Positions 1 to 11,186 of a DNA stretch of 64,000 bases are shown piece by piece. A program made the position numbers and the translations under genes. Source of the stretch: Rutstroemia sp. NJR-2017a BVV2 (lineage: Eukaryota > Ascomycota > Leotiomycetes > Helotiales > Rutstroemiaceae); contig NJPS01000046.1 of the NCBI GenBank assembly GCA_002946415.1, forward strand, positions 1,984,001 through 2,048,000, in the 5' to 3' direction. How positions within the stretch are numbered: the first letter of the stretch is position 1; each line of letters begins with the position of its first letter. Under the pieces are notes generated by a model. It was not told where the DNA came from and did not search any database. It worked only from the letters and a program-made list of their open reading frames with translations.

Positions 1-406
1 AACACATGAATTCGCTTCACCATCAAGCTACCACTGCACCTAGTTGTAGCTACAGGAAGGTTTTGCTATTGATTTTCGCCGAGGAATCCCCTCCGGAAAA
101 CAACAACGATGATGCTCTTATCGCATTCACACTTTTTCAGTAAGAACATCCTTGATTTGATTCTAACTAGCACCATGATTCAGTTCTTCTCCGAACCTCG
201 GAAGCACCAGGTGTGGATTATTCGTGAATTCCGAGCACCTTGATGGATAACCCCAGTACGACGCGAAGTCCATTCCGAATCAAATTTCTAAACTACCTCC
301 AAAATATCAAAAACTTCACTGCAGCTGGGAAGAAAGAGAATTCAAGCTTGTTCTCCCTCTCATTCTTCCTAGCGACGAACATTCCTACGAAAGGCGCTCC
401 TTCACA
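1..406. other. Upstream intergenic region
   Basis: No open frame of useful length and no recognisable RNA gene is seen here. It probably contains the promoter and 5' leader of the gene that starts at 407; pyrimidine-rich sequence lies at about 345-375, which is usual just upstream of fungal start codons. Confidence 0.5.
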
Positions 407-1183
407 ATGACAGACGTAGAATCTCCTGCCCCCTTCATGCGCATTCCATGCGAGATCCGGCTTATGATCTACCAGAATCTATTCAACAGCAAGGGGCACA
501 AAGTTTTCGAGATTCGCAATGTGCAGCCAGAAGCATATGCGGCGCGGTCAAGCAAGCACAATCGATCATCTTACTGCATAGACCATTCACTTATGCGACA
601 GCGAACCAAGACGACATATAAACTGTGCACCGATGTCGAAATTCATACCTCCATTATGAGCGTCAATCGCACAGTCTACGAGGAAACCACACATCTGCTA
701 TACGGGAATCGCACGTTCAGCTTTTATAAGGATATCGAGGCTATAATACCTTTCTTTTCAGACCTTTCACCTCGCACCCGACCTCTTGTACAAGAGATAT
801 CTCTATACAAACAAGGCTTTGTCTTCTGCCGGGAATCAAATCGATGTGAATGGAGTAACATCTGCGAGTTTCTGGGAGATAAGATGCAACTGAGGAGTTT
901 AAAATTGATAGTAGAAGGCGGTCGTCCAAGGCTTGGCTGGGACGACTCAGCTCAGTACACGTTGGCGGATTTTATAACCTTGTCTCGAGTTGCATATGAG
1001 CCGCTGGAATGGGCATTACAGCTACTGGAAATCAAGGGGATTCAGAAATTAGATATCAGCTCAGAGATACATTCGATACCTCCACCAAGTCACTCTGCAG
1101 CAATGGCTTTCTTTGGGGCCTTCTCCACGTCGATCGAGACTGGGTTTGCAGAATTCTTGCGGCGTGAGATGATCTCTGCATGA
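407..1183 (+). CDS. DUF7730/F-box-like protein
   Basis: Single-exon frame of 258 residues starting at an ATG. Residues about 10-25 carry the F-box-like motif FMRIPCEIRLMIYQNLF. Residues about 75-107 hold the second family signature, in which former family members read 'sImsvNRtvYEEtthLLYGnrtFsF'. This two-part arrangement is typical of the large fungal DUF7730/2EXR families, whose molecular role is not established; the first motif resembles an F-box and suggests a possible adaptor role in ubiquitination. No signal peptide or membrane segment is visible. A second gene with the same architecture follows on the same strand at about 2.3 kb, so these may be old tandem duplicates. The reading frame is intact and the start is the first ATG. 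The family assignment is firm, the function is not. Confidence 0.85.
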   Translation: MTDVESPAPFMRIPCEIRLMIYQNLFNSKGHKVFEIRNVQPEAYAARSSKHNRSSYCIDHSLMRQRTKTTYKLCTDVEIHTSIMSVNRTVYEETTHLLYGNRTFSFYKDIEAIIPFFSDLSPRTRPLVQEISLYKQGFVFCRESNRCEWSNICEFLGDKMQLRSLKLIVEGGRPRLGWDDSAQYTLADFITLSRVAYEPLEWALQLLEIKGIQKLDISSEIHSIPPPSHSAAMAFFGAFSTSIETGFAEFLRREMISA

Positions 1184-2297
1184 TCAAGATACCATGGGAT
1201 TGGGAGTTCAGGTTGCGGTGTAAGCATTATACGAGAATATCATAAGTTCACCGTTAGTTTTCGGATAGCAATGTCATTCATAAGTTTACGTACGATGTCA
1301 GGTTCAGCCGCATGTGGTGTCTACCATTCGGGTCTCTCTGTATTACTTTCCGCTACTTGGATTGTGATTAACGAAATGCTTATTCGCTCCTAAACGTGAT
1401 ACTTGGAAGTAGTGATTATCGTCTTACGACTGCGTCTTCTGTGATCTAGACTAAGCGGCTGAAGTAAATATAGCTGAGGTACCTCTGTCACTTATCCCTT
1501 GCCTTAAGATAGAGTATCCTGCGCAGCGCGTTCAACTTCTATATCACCAGCCCATTCCCTCAATATACATACCAAAAGCATAGAGATCAAGCCGAATAAG
1601 GTCGACCCTCGTGCAGCAAACATCTGAAATCTCCTTTGGAGTGTGTTGAGAGTCGAGTCGATCTCACGCCAGCCGCAACCACATTCGTCAAGAAAAAGGA
1701 TCTCCAGCCAAAGGACTATTCATATCGACCAGACCTCACACCACTACCAAATCAACTCCTTCTAGAAGTAGTCGTGCTGAAACACGTTTTTGTGTCCCAT
1801 TACAATTGCGCAACCAACTGCATCCCAATACGCTTGTGGAAAAAACCCATTCAAAGTCCGGAGCATTCTACCCATTCTACCCATTCTACCACACAGTCTC
1901 AAACGGAGGACCCAACATACTTCGATTGACATCACCTTTACGATCCGTCTTCCGACCTCCCCTGTCCGCCTTACTCGTTCTCAACCAAAAACGGCAAAAG
2001 GGAAAAAACGTCCGAATCATGTCACCCAAATGCACCTGCATCCACTCCTGGCCCGTGCCATATGGAACTCCGGAGTCGCCCAATCTGTTAATAAATATCC
2101 ATTATGCACAGAAAGTTTCAAATATAAATCGCTGCCGAAGTAATTGCCGTAGTATTCAAGTTGACATCTTATATCCTGCGTCTTACTTTGCTATTGATCA
2201 AAAAACAAAGACCCAAGACGAGAAAGAGAAAGACAGAGACAGTCCAGGTGCCGTCAGTGATCTAGAACTCCGAGAAGAACACGAAAACCAAGACATT
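1184..2297. other. Intergenic region and leader of the next gene
   Basis: About 1.1 kb between two DUF7730-like genes. It contains three tandem copies of a 10-bp unit (CATTCTACCC) at about 1864-1892. From 1806 to 2297 the frame of the downstream gene is open with no stop, beginning at a TTG; an in-frame ATG lies at 2019. No other gene is seen. Confidence 0.45.
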
Positions 2298-3272
2298 ATG
2301 GATATGTCAGCACTAAACCACGCCGGGCCGCAATCACATGATCGATTTGCGTTTCCTCCCGCCCACAACAACCAATCACGCCAAGCACCTCCCTTCCCCT
2401 TCCTCTCCCTCCCGCTCGAACTCCGCCTCAAGATCTACGGCTATCTGCTCCCCGCCCGCCACCACAAAATCACCACCCAGCTGCCCCACAACGGCTACTA
2501 CTACCCTCCGAACGGCGTCCCCGCGCACGCCACGCAGTCGTTCTACCCCGTGTCTCCCGACAAGCCGAACAAGCTCACGACTTACAAACTGCTGTCCGAG
2601 AACTCGCATCCCAATTTCCCGCAGCCGAGCATCTGCACGGCCATCTTGTCGGTGTGTAAACAGGTCAATGTGGAGGCAGAACAGGTGCTGTATGGGAGCT
2701 GCAAGAGCGTGTGGGATTTCGGGATGAGTGTGGAGGCCGTGAGGTGGTTTTTTACGGATCGGAGTAGGCGTGCGAGGGGCTATGTCAAGAATTTGAAGCT
2801 GGCGAGGGATGTTTCGGGGGCGGGAGCGGCGGGGGCGAAGAGGGATGTGGTTTGGGAGGAGTTTTGTGAGTTTGTGGAGGAGGAGATGACGAGTTTGAAG
2901 GCGGTGGATTTGACGGTTTGGGGGAGGGGGGAGGTGGCGCCGGGGCCGATTGTGGCGGGAGGGAGGGAGGTGGATGGGAATGTGGATGGGAATGTGGATG
3001 CGGAAGATGAGGAGGTGGATAAGGAGAAGCTGGAGGAGAAGATGAAGCAGGAGAAACAGGTTAGGGAATGGGAGTACATTATGAAGTTGGTTGGGAACGA
3101 GGGATTAAAGAGTGCAAAGATCACATGGTGGGGGTTTGCGCCAGGGGTAGAATCATTTCTAGCGAGGTGGATGCTGGATAGTTGTCATTTGAAGGAACAG
3201 GTGGTTCAGAACGGAGAAGTGGTGGAAGGGATTGTGGTTTTGAGTTTGGATAAGGAACGCTCGAAGGTTTGA
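2298..3272 (+). CDS. DUF7730/F-box-like protein with acidic insert
   Basis: Single-exon gene of 324 residues when started at the ATG at 2298; an in-frame ATG at 2019 would give 417 residues, and I prefer 2298 because the family motif begins soon after it. The motif FPFLSLPLELRLKIYGYLLP (about residues 34-53) is the F-box-like N-terminal signature. A second block around 'TAILSVCKQVNVEAEQVLYG' matches the second family signature. A low-complexity acidic/lysine-rich insert (about residues 215-260) precedes the C-terminal part. Base composition flips within the gene: C-rich to about 2600 and G-rich from about 2700 to 3060. Function of the family is unknown; a substrate-adaptor role is only a guess from the F-box resemblance. 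Confidence 0.82.
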   Translation: MDMSALNHAGPQSHDRFAFPPAHNNQSRQAPPFPFLSLPLELRLKIYGYLLPARHHKITTQLPHNGYYYPPNGVPAHATQSFYPVSPDKPNKLTTYKLLSENSHPNFPQPSICTAILSVCKQVNVEAEQVLYGSCKSVWDFGMSVEAVRWFFTDRSRRARGYVKNLKLARDVSGAGAAGAKRDVVWEEFCEFVEEEMTSLKAVDLTVWGRGEVAPGPIVAGGREVDGNVDGNVDAEDEEVDKEKLEEKMKQEKQVREWEYIMKLVGNEGLKSAKITWWGFAPGVESFLARWMLDSCHLKEQVVQNGEVVEGIVVLSLDKERSKV

Positions 3273-4399
3273 GCTGGAGGCCGTGTATATTTTGGAATGT
3301 GGACGATTAAGAAAAAAGGGACAGGCATTTTGGGGCATTGGACAAGGCGAATTGGGACGAACAAGATGCATTGTACTATATAATATAGGATTGATACCAT
3401 AAGATCTATGAAGAGAAACATCATGATTTGCAAAAGGACCCTGCGGAATGAATGTGATTTACTGTGAACTGATTGATAGCTGGACGATAGCAAGCGAAAA
3501 GGGACAGCGCACAGCTAGACATGGCGGCAATAGGGGGTATCTCAGCTGCTGGATGAAAGAATGATGTTGGCGAACATGGTGTGATGAAATAACGGTCCTG
3601 TGAGATGAACGAGTGGAGTAGGATTTGCATTGTGCGATTGGTTTAAGTGCTGGTTAGAATATCCTCCCCGGAGAAGAATATTGGATACCTGCAAAATATA
3701 CTTGGTAGAGGTGTATGATTTAGGATGTGGTCGACCTGCCTATACTGATCAAAACGCAATTCTGAAAATAGCACCTGTATAAACTTCTTACTGCAGCTCT
3801 CGTTGCAGAAATAGCAGGCTGGCGACCACACCCAAAAGACAATTTGACAATAAAAACATTCCAATATCTTAGATTCTCTGGGATATCTGTGTGAAGTCGG
3901 CCTGTTTTCTCTGCACCTGAGAGTGTAGTTACAGAGTAGAAGTCGCCTTTGCATCTTTAAAGTTGCGTCAGCCTGAGCTCTCGGCACGACGTCATCTGCC
4001 ACTAGCTTCTCGCAGAGTTCAAATACGCGGATTCATCACAGAAAACAATAGCTCTGGAAATCCAATAAAACGAGAAACAGCGCAGATTGAAGAGGATGTT
4101 GAGCCTTCAGACTCATCCCTCTAGGCTGATTCGTTGGATACTAGGTAAAAGTAATCGAGACCTTGTCATCGACTGCGCCTCTCCCTCGGCCCAATGTTGT
4201 GTGAATGATGACCCCCTCACGCCCCCCTCACTGCCACGCCGAAGGAGGCTTTCCTTGGGACTTCCGCGTAGCGATAAATAACAGATTATAGGAAATTTAG
4301 AAAAGGCCTCCCTCATCCTTCCTTGAACAATCCAATCCGATTTTCCATAAAAGATCGCAATACAAGAACAGAAGCCGTCGGCATACACTGAGCGCAATC
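3273..4399. other. Intergenic region
   Basis: About 1.1 kb with no frame that starts at ATG and looks coding. A 119-codon frame on the minus strand (3643-4002) begins at GTG and shows no family resemblance. Probably the 3' UTR of the upstream gene and the promoter of the annexin gene. Confidence 0.4.
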
Positions 4400-6010
4400 A
4401 TGTCATATCAAAATTACCCGCCGTACGGCGCATCCGGACGTTGGTTATTCAGGTCCTCTTAATTGCGACAGTTTCTAACTTTTAGTAGTCGCACCGCAAC
4501 CCAACTTTTCATCTCGTCCCAGTCGTAAGTTAAAGTCGCCTTTGGAAATTGCGTTTCGCAATGAACATCCTACTGATTATCAAGCAGATTCACCTCAACC
4601 ATATCAACAACAATATCCCCCACCTCGACCGTCGCATAGCCCATACCCTCAACACCAACAATCATATGGAGTTCCTCCTCCTCAGCAACCTCCATACCCA
4701 CCTCAGCAACCATATGGATATTCTCAGCCATATGGCGGAGGAGCACCAGCGCCATACCAACAACCTCCATACCCTCCACAACAACAAAATGCATATCCTC
4801 AGCCATACGGCGCGCCTGGTGGAGGAGCGCCAGCACCATACCAACAAGCTCCTTATCCTCCTCAACAGTCAAATGCCTATCCTCAGCCATATGGTGCGCC
4901 TGGTGGAGGCGCACCAGCACCATACGCTGCTCCTATGAATTACGGTCAACCTACTCCTCCGTCGCCCGGATATGAGCTACTACCGCAGCTACCGTCGATA
5001 CCTTACAATGCCGACCTTGATGCGAGAGCTTTGCGAAAAGCCATGAAGGGCTTCGGAACCGATGAGAAAACTCTGATAGACGTACTTCATAACAAGGGTC
5101 CATTACAAATTGAGGTTTTGCGCGAAACGTTCTTCCGCATGTTTAAGAGGAGGCTGTTAGCTGACGTGGAAGGTGAGACAAGCTCATGGTTCAGGGAAGG
5201 CCTCGCTGCGATTATTCGCGGCCCGCTTCTACAAGATTGCCACTTGCTTTACAACGCAGTGGACGGGCTTGGGACGAAAGAGTCGCTATTGAATGAGGTT
5301 TTACTTGGTCGGTCAAACGCGGACATTAGAGCCATCAAGACAACATATGAAAAACGATACCGAAGAAGACTGGTGGATGATATCAAGGGCGACTTGAGCG
5401 CTGATACCGAAAAACACTTTTTAATGGTTTTGGAGGCCAACAGAAACGAGGACAGCGCACCAGTTATTCCACAAGAGGTCGATAGGGACGTTGCAACTCT
5501 CTGGGGCGCAACCGAAGCCATTCGCGGCAAGCAGCGGCTCACTGTTTGTGAGATCTTCACCAAGAGAAATGACAATCAACTTCGAGCCATTGCGCATACT
5601 TACCAGCAGAAGCACGGAAAGCCGTTGGAATGGGTTATCAAGAAGGTACGTTTGTTTCCCCTTGCGGCGAGGAGCTATTACTGATTTTCAACCAGGAATT
5701 CATGGGTCACATGGAAGACGCCCTTCTATATCAACTTAGAACTGCTATGGATAAGGCTATGCGCGATGCCAATCTTCTCGAAGCTTCTATGAAAGGCTTT
5801 GGCACGAAAGACCATCTCCTTGTAGCACGCGTGGTCAGAATACACTGGGATCCAAGACATATGGGACAAGTCAAGGGAGCATATCAACATGCTTTCGGCA
5901 GAAGTTTATCCTCCCGGATAGCTGCCGATACCAGCGGCGATTACGAGAGATTGATGGTTAAATGTGTGGAATGCAGCGATTTTGTACAACCCGGTATGTC
6001 ATGGTTCTAA
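4400..6010 (+). CDS. Annexin, four-repeat, with P/Q/Y-rich N-terminus
   Basis: Four exons: 4400-4439, 4486-4524, 4588-5645 and 5696-6010, giving 483 residues. Introns have CTAAC or CTGAT branch sites and AG acceptors, and join in frame. The N-terminal ~150 residues are rich in Pro, Gln, Tyr and Gly with about 30-residue repeats around YPQPYGAPGGGAPAPY, typical of fungal annexins and of annexin A7/A11 tails. Four annexin repeats follow, starting near residues 168, 240, 322 and 395. Type II calcium-site cores are visible in repeats 1 (KGFGTDE, ~180), 2 (DGLGTKE, ~252) and 4 (KGFGTKD, ~412); repeat 3 lacks a GxGT core. Annexins bind acidic phospholipid membranes in a calcium-dependent way; fungal members are cytosolic and peripheral to membranes. 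The first intron has two acceptors 3 bp apart (after 4485 or 4488), both in frame. The last six residues rest on my choice not to place a further intron near 5991. Confidence 0.9.
4717..4926 (+). repeat. Degenerate 90-bp coding repeat in the annexin tail
   Basis: Successive units of about 84-90 bp encode the repeated tail peptide YPQPYGAPGGGAPAPY followed by QQxPYPPQQ. The first unit is shorter, the second and third nearly identical, and the third is cut off before QQ. Such coding minisatellites vary in copy number between strains. Confidence 0.75.
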
Positions 6011-7983
6011 TCCATGAGCGTCGGGGATTACTTTCGTCGGGTATCTACTTTCGTCGGGACTACGATTTTATGATCTGGAATTTTGGCATTTATGGGTATG
6101 GAATGGGGACCCGGGACATTGGGAGATACCAGGGTATGGGCTTTTAGAGGGGGCGAGCAATTGCAACTAATGTAAAAGTTCGCCGAGCTTGGATCTGGAT
6201 TGGATTTTTAACTTTGTGTTATTGGAACTCGGGCTTTGGCTATTTATGTCGGGGATAATCACATATTTATTACTTGTACACTTCCAAAATGACGATATTC
6301 TGGAAGAGAGCGTTGCCCAATCCAATCACTACTTCAGACTTCCCACTACATCCTTTCACGTAAACCAGTCCATTCTAACACCGGATTAATCATCTCTAAT
6401 AAAGTTTTACTAATAATCTCTTTGGTGAATTACACTACCCCGCATCTGGGTCAACCTTTTCCAATGTAAAGTTAGACGGTTTGTATCGGTTTGTATCGTA
6501 CGGCAACACCGAGGTGCCTATGAAAGGCATTGAGCTGTCCGGGCTTGTTTGGTTGGGTCGGGTCTGGTGTGGCGTTGGTCGACTTCGAAGTTCGACGAGA
6601 CCCAGCGCTTGCTTGATCTATGCCGACCTTTGCGGAGACAGATTTGACCTTGCAGTTCGGAGATTTGCTGATGGAGAGGATGGCTACAGTACATGTACGA
6701 TATCGAGGCTTTCATGTTCCTAATGGGTACGCACACCAGCAACTTCGTTGTTGAGTCGCTCTCGTTGTCGCGTAGTTCCGCGTGGTCGCGTAGACATTAA
6801 AATCAACACGCGCCGCAGTCGCCGTATATACTGCTGTCTCCAACACTGGGTTAAGAGGTTCTGGTTTGTTTTATCCTCAATAGTTCAGGCTACACGAGAG
6901 TCATTGGGATAGAAGAAACAAAGGATTGACTGTAACAATACACTGCCTTTTAACTATAACGCTTTTATCCTATTATTGCAGAAGTACCCAGTTGAACCCT
7001 GTTGATACAGTGGATAGATAGACGGACAGCTGCGACCAGGACATTCCATGCGACCTACTTCGCCGCCCCCTTTGTCAAAGCTCGGTTTTCGTCTACCAGG
7101 TTTCAATAATTCTGCCTCAACTATTTTTATCGCTTTGTTGTGTCGCATTAATAGAGCAGGAATAGCAGCAACTTAACTGTAGTTAATATGTTCCTCAATC
7201 TAATTCAATCAACTCGGCGTTCCACACCAGATTGCTTTGTGTGTTCCCATTTGTCATTCTCCGACCGATCTGTATTCTTAATAAGATATCTAAGTTAAGC
7301 ACTAGTTCCAACCAATATTAATATTAATGTAAGTATAATTGAGAAAGCGCACTTGGAGAATCACGCTAGCAGGTTTTAGTTTAGACTTTTTATTATACTA
7401 AAGTTATTAATTCACTGATTACCATTTAATCAATAATAACTCTTATGTTCCTTTTTTCCATTGTTCTTTTTCATTCTGTCAACTTTTCACGATCGCCGGA
7501 CGCGATAGAATTCTGATGTCAAAAGAGGATCTTGTCTGTAAGTGTTTTTGATGTGTTCCAGTTCATTGTTTAGATCGGACTTGTAAGATTACGTCGCGAC
7601 CAAACAACTCTCAGAAGTGCTTGCCGGATGAATGCTAATGAGCCTTAATGCATAGAGTTAATGGATAGATCACTTTGCGCTACGCAAGAATTCTCGTAAT
7701 TCCTGACAGACTTCACTTACTCAATTGTCGAAAGCCCTTCAAACGGTTTTCAATACACACGCAACACATAGGCTTTTTCAACAACTGGCATTGAAAAACA
7801 CGCTTGATCACATGACGTAAAGTCACGTGCTCCTGTATCACTTTTGAAACAGAGCTTAGTATTGCTGCATGAGAGCTTTCTGGGGAGGTTTGCTGGTCCA
7901 GAGGTACAACTATATATATTTAAAACTGAAGTTTGCGATTGGTCAATCTTGACCGTCAACTACAACCAAACTTGGCGCCGGCG
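6011..7983. other. AT-rich intergenic region
   Basis: About 2 kb without a convincing gene. The part 7140-7480 is clearly AT-rich with short AT palindromes (for example around 7315-7330). A near-perfect palindrome centred on ACTTCGAAGT lies at about 6574-6592. The last 150 bp hold TATATATATT at about 7910 and are the likely promoter of the zinc-finger gene. Confidence 0.45.
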
Positions 7984-10831
7984 ATGTCTTTAGGATCGAC
8001 TGAGCGGGAAGAGTCGAAGCCGACAAACACAGTGAAGGTGGAAGCTGCTGGTCATCCGAACATGGCAAAGTCTACTGCAGTAGACAGAGACCAGGAAAGG
8101 ATGGAGGTCACATCGAACAATGGCAGCATCAGTCGTCGTTCTATGGACGCTGGCGAACAAACCAACCACGTCCCCACACACGAATCAACACCGGTATCCG
8201 CCAGCTCAACGGAACAATCCGAGGTCGTCATGCGGGATTCTAATAACCGCGCTGTCAATGCCAACGGCCACAAGCAGATTTCCAGGGTCACAGTTGAGTT
8301 TCGACCAGGTCCTCCGGTGTTGACTTCCAACGTACCACACCCGGGGAATGCCAACCGCCAGATGAACCACAAGGATGCCAATTCACCAGAAGGAGTGTCC
8401 AACCCACGGAAACGAAAGAGCTCGCAGTCTATGCAGGGCGCTCAAGACCATCAGTCCGCAAGCGAATCCACGTACCTAGCACCACAAAGAGCATCTCATC
8501 CCGGAGATCTCTCTACTCCTGTTCATATTTCCGCCCCATCTCACCAAGCTGATGGAAGCACCGAAGCTCGAAATGAAGTACCTAGTGCGCTCACCCCGGA
8601 AAGAATCGAGGAGGAAAGAGCACGATTGAAGGCGGTTTTGGTCCAAACGTCTCCTGAAGTTGCACAGATGGTTTTGCGTGAGCAATGGAGGAATTTCCTC
8701 TTCCCATCTGGCAGGGACAACGATGACAACCTATCATTCATACTTCGCGCGGGGTTGAAGAATGGAACAAATAATGCTATCACGCGCGTTTTTAAGGACC
8801 ATGCTGTCTTCAAAGAACCCCTCATCGGCGCCATTAGCAAAAGACAAATTGTCGTTGAACGAGTTCTTAAGAATGCTTCTCCCAACCAGCTCTCAGATCT
8901 TGTCCCTGATAGAGTCTTGGATCAGGTACTTGCCGAGAGATTGAAGCATGTTCCAGCGAAGTCACTTATAAGGTGGCTGGCTGAGGCAGATCGATTGGGC
9001 TACAGTCTGGATGATATTCTCGATGAGACTGACGAGAGTGTCATTCCCAAAGTGCCCAGTCGAGCGCAAAGTCACGATAATGTAGATGTAGAGATGACTT
9101 ATGATGAGCCTAGGCCTACACAACCATCCTTGGATCCTTTGCAAGCAGATCAGGAACGTATCATCGCTGAGCAAAGAGCTCTGCTCGAGGAGCGTCCAGT
9201 CGTGCGGTCACCTTCACCACAAAACTCCCTGACATGTCCAACATGCTTTTATAAATTCGACAACATCAAGGGTTACAGCTTCGTAAGTTCTCGTGCCCTG
9301 GCGGGATGTAATTGGACTGACAGAGAGTAGCATATAACGAAGAAAATATGCACGAAAACGCAGCCCACTGGATTGAGGTTTTATTGCGAGAATTGCGCGC
9401 AGGGTTTCACAACCAAGCAAGGAAAATTATATGTGTGTTTGCTCCATCTGCTTTGAAACTATAGCTAACTTGTTGAAGCATGAAAAGAAGCGTGTTTGTA
9501 CTGGCGAAGAAGACGACAGCGAGCCATCTCCCACCGAACAATTGCTCCAAGAACCTAACCCCACGGTTCGCGCAGCAGCGGATCTTCAGCCTGCAGCACC
9601 TCAACCAGTGCGCCATCACGAACCATTACCGCCAGTTCAAACATATGCCCAACCTCCACTTCACACTCCGAAGGTACCGAAGCAGGTGTCATCAGCTGCA
9701 TCGGGATCACCTCTGGATGGGAATTTCCGACAATCGCCCTCGGAGCTTGACCCAGCTAAATTAGCAGCTCTCAATGCAGCTCTCGAGGAAGTCGAAGAAC
9801 GATACCAAACTGCCTTATCTACCATCCCCGCCGAATTCACCCCCGAAGAGCGAGAAAAACGCATGATATCTCTCAAGAACGGGAACGCATCGCGGAAATC
9901 CCAAATCCGGAAATCTTTCGGCGTTACCTTGCGTATGCGCGAGAAAGATAAAGAAGCGAACAAGAGATTCAAAGATAGTATTGGCTCGCCACTTGCGAAT
10001 AGCACTACTACCTCTAATCGGTTCGAAGAATTCAGAGCCCCTCCATCTTCATCTGCTTCTGCAAATCATCCGAGACCGCCTCCACCTGCACGTCTGGAGC
10101 CTGAACGTCCTCCTCATTCTTTCCCGCCTATTAATGCTGCGCAACCGCCTCGTCCACCGCTTTCTTACGCGGCTACGCATCCGCCTCAACCGCCTCATTC
10201 ACACCATCCACCCGCAAGAACTTACTCCCCTAATTTTCCTCCGCCTCAACAACTTCCTGGTCATCACCCACCCCCTTCGCTTCCCCAGACCCAACCCCAA
10301 CCTCAACCACAGTCCCTACCACAACCACATCCTCACCTCCCCCGTCTCCCTCCCCCCTCCACCATCCAAAACTACGACCGAACCACCCTCCCCCCTTATC
10401 CCCACCCCCACCCTTCTTCCACTTCGACTTCCACACCCCCCCTCCCCGCCATGGCCCTCTCCAGACAAGACGAAGACCTCGACCGAGAACACCACGCGCA
10501 CAAGCGCCTCAAAGCCAGCCCGCAGCCAGGGGTCTCGGTCCCAAGACACTTCCCGCCGCACAGGCCGTATGGGAGTGAGAGCGGAGGAGACAGTCGGCCG
10601 GGCTCGGCGGGAGAAGGAGGGCCGGCGAAGAAAGTACCGGTTAGGAAGGCGCAGCGGATGTGGGAGGCGTTGAATGGGAGTGGGAGCTCGGCGAACAGGG
10701 ACGAGAGAGCAGGCGGGGAGAAGAGTATGGGTATGGGGGTGGGGATGCTGTTGAATAAGGGGAAGGAGAAGGAGGTGGTGGATTTGAGTAGTGGGGGGAG
10801 TGAGGGGGGTGGGAGTGTGGATGAGCGATGA
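7984..10831 (+). CDS. Unknown protein with paired C2HC zinc fingers
   Basis: Three exons, 7984-9282, 9331-9432 and 9479-10831, giving 917 residues. Two zinc-finger-like units share the spacing C-x2-C-x12-H-x5-C: Cys418, Cys421, His434, Cys440 and Cys452, Cys455, His468, Cys474. The two introns each fall immediately before the His (after 433 and 467), so the exon/intron structure repeats with the finger; this is strong support for the splicing chosen. A basic cluster PRKRKSS near residue 141 could be a nuclear localisation signal. The part around 210-330 is alpha-helical in appearance (ERIEEERARLKAVLVQTSPE). The C-terminal 350 residues are Pro/His/Gln-rich then Gly/Ser-rich and look disordered. 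The second intron is only 46 bp but has a CTAAC branch site. I cannot name the family; a nuclear, nucleic-acid-related role is inferred from the fingers and NLS only. Confidence 0.75.
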
Positions 10832-11186
10832 GGGGGCTGGGGGAGTGGGAGTGTTCTGATCTTTTAGGATCGCATCTTCGTCGCGAGTGGAAATGATTGA
10901 TGGGAGTAATCGAAATGAAGGCTTGGCGTGGCCAAATTGAATGGAATGCTGGTTTTGCAGTATCTGTAATAACGTTTTCGGTTCAGCCTCTTTTTTAGGA
11001 TGAGAGATAACTCAATCAATGGCGCTTTATAGTTACATAGTTCAGAATTAAGACTGCTGGATGGGAGATTCATATTGAATACAGAAACAAGTATAGGATC
11101 GTAGACCTTACCCCCAACTGCAGCTGGATGAGTTCCTTTACCAGAGGTAGGTGCAAGTCCCGGCATTTTGATGTATTATCATATTA
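10832..11186. other. Convergent 3' intergenic region
   Basis: About 350 bp between two converging genes. It is expected to hold both 3' UTRs and polyadenylation signals. No further gene is seen. Confidence 0.45.

Noticed and set aside
3643..4002. 119-codon minus-strand frame as a gene
   Set aside because: Start is GTG, composition is not protein-like and no splice partner was found.
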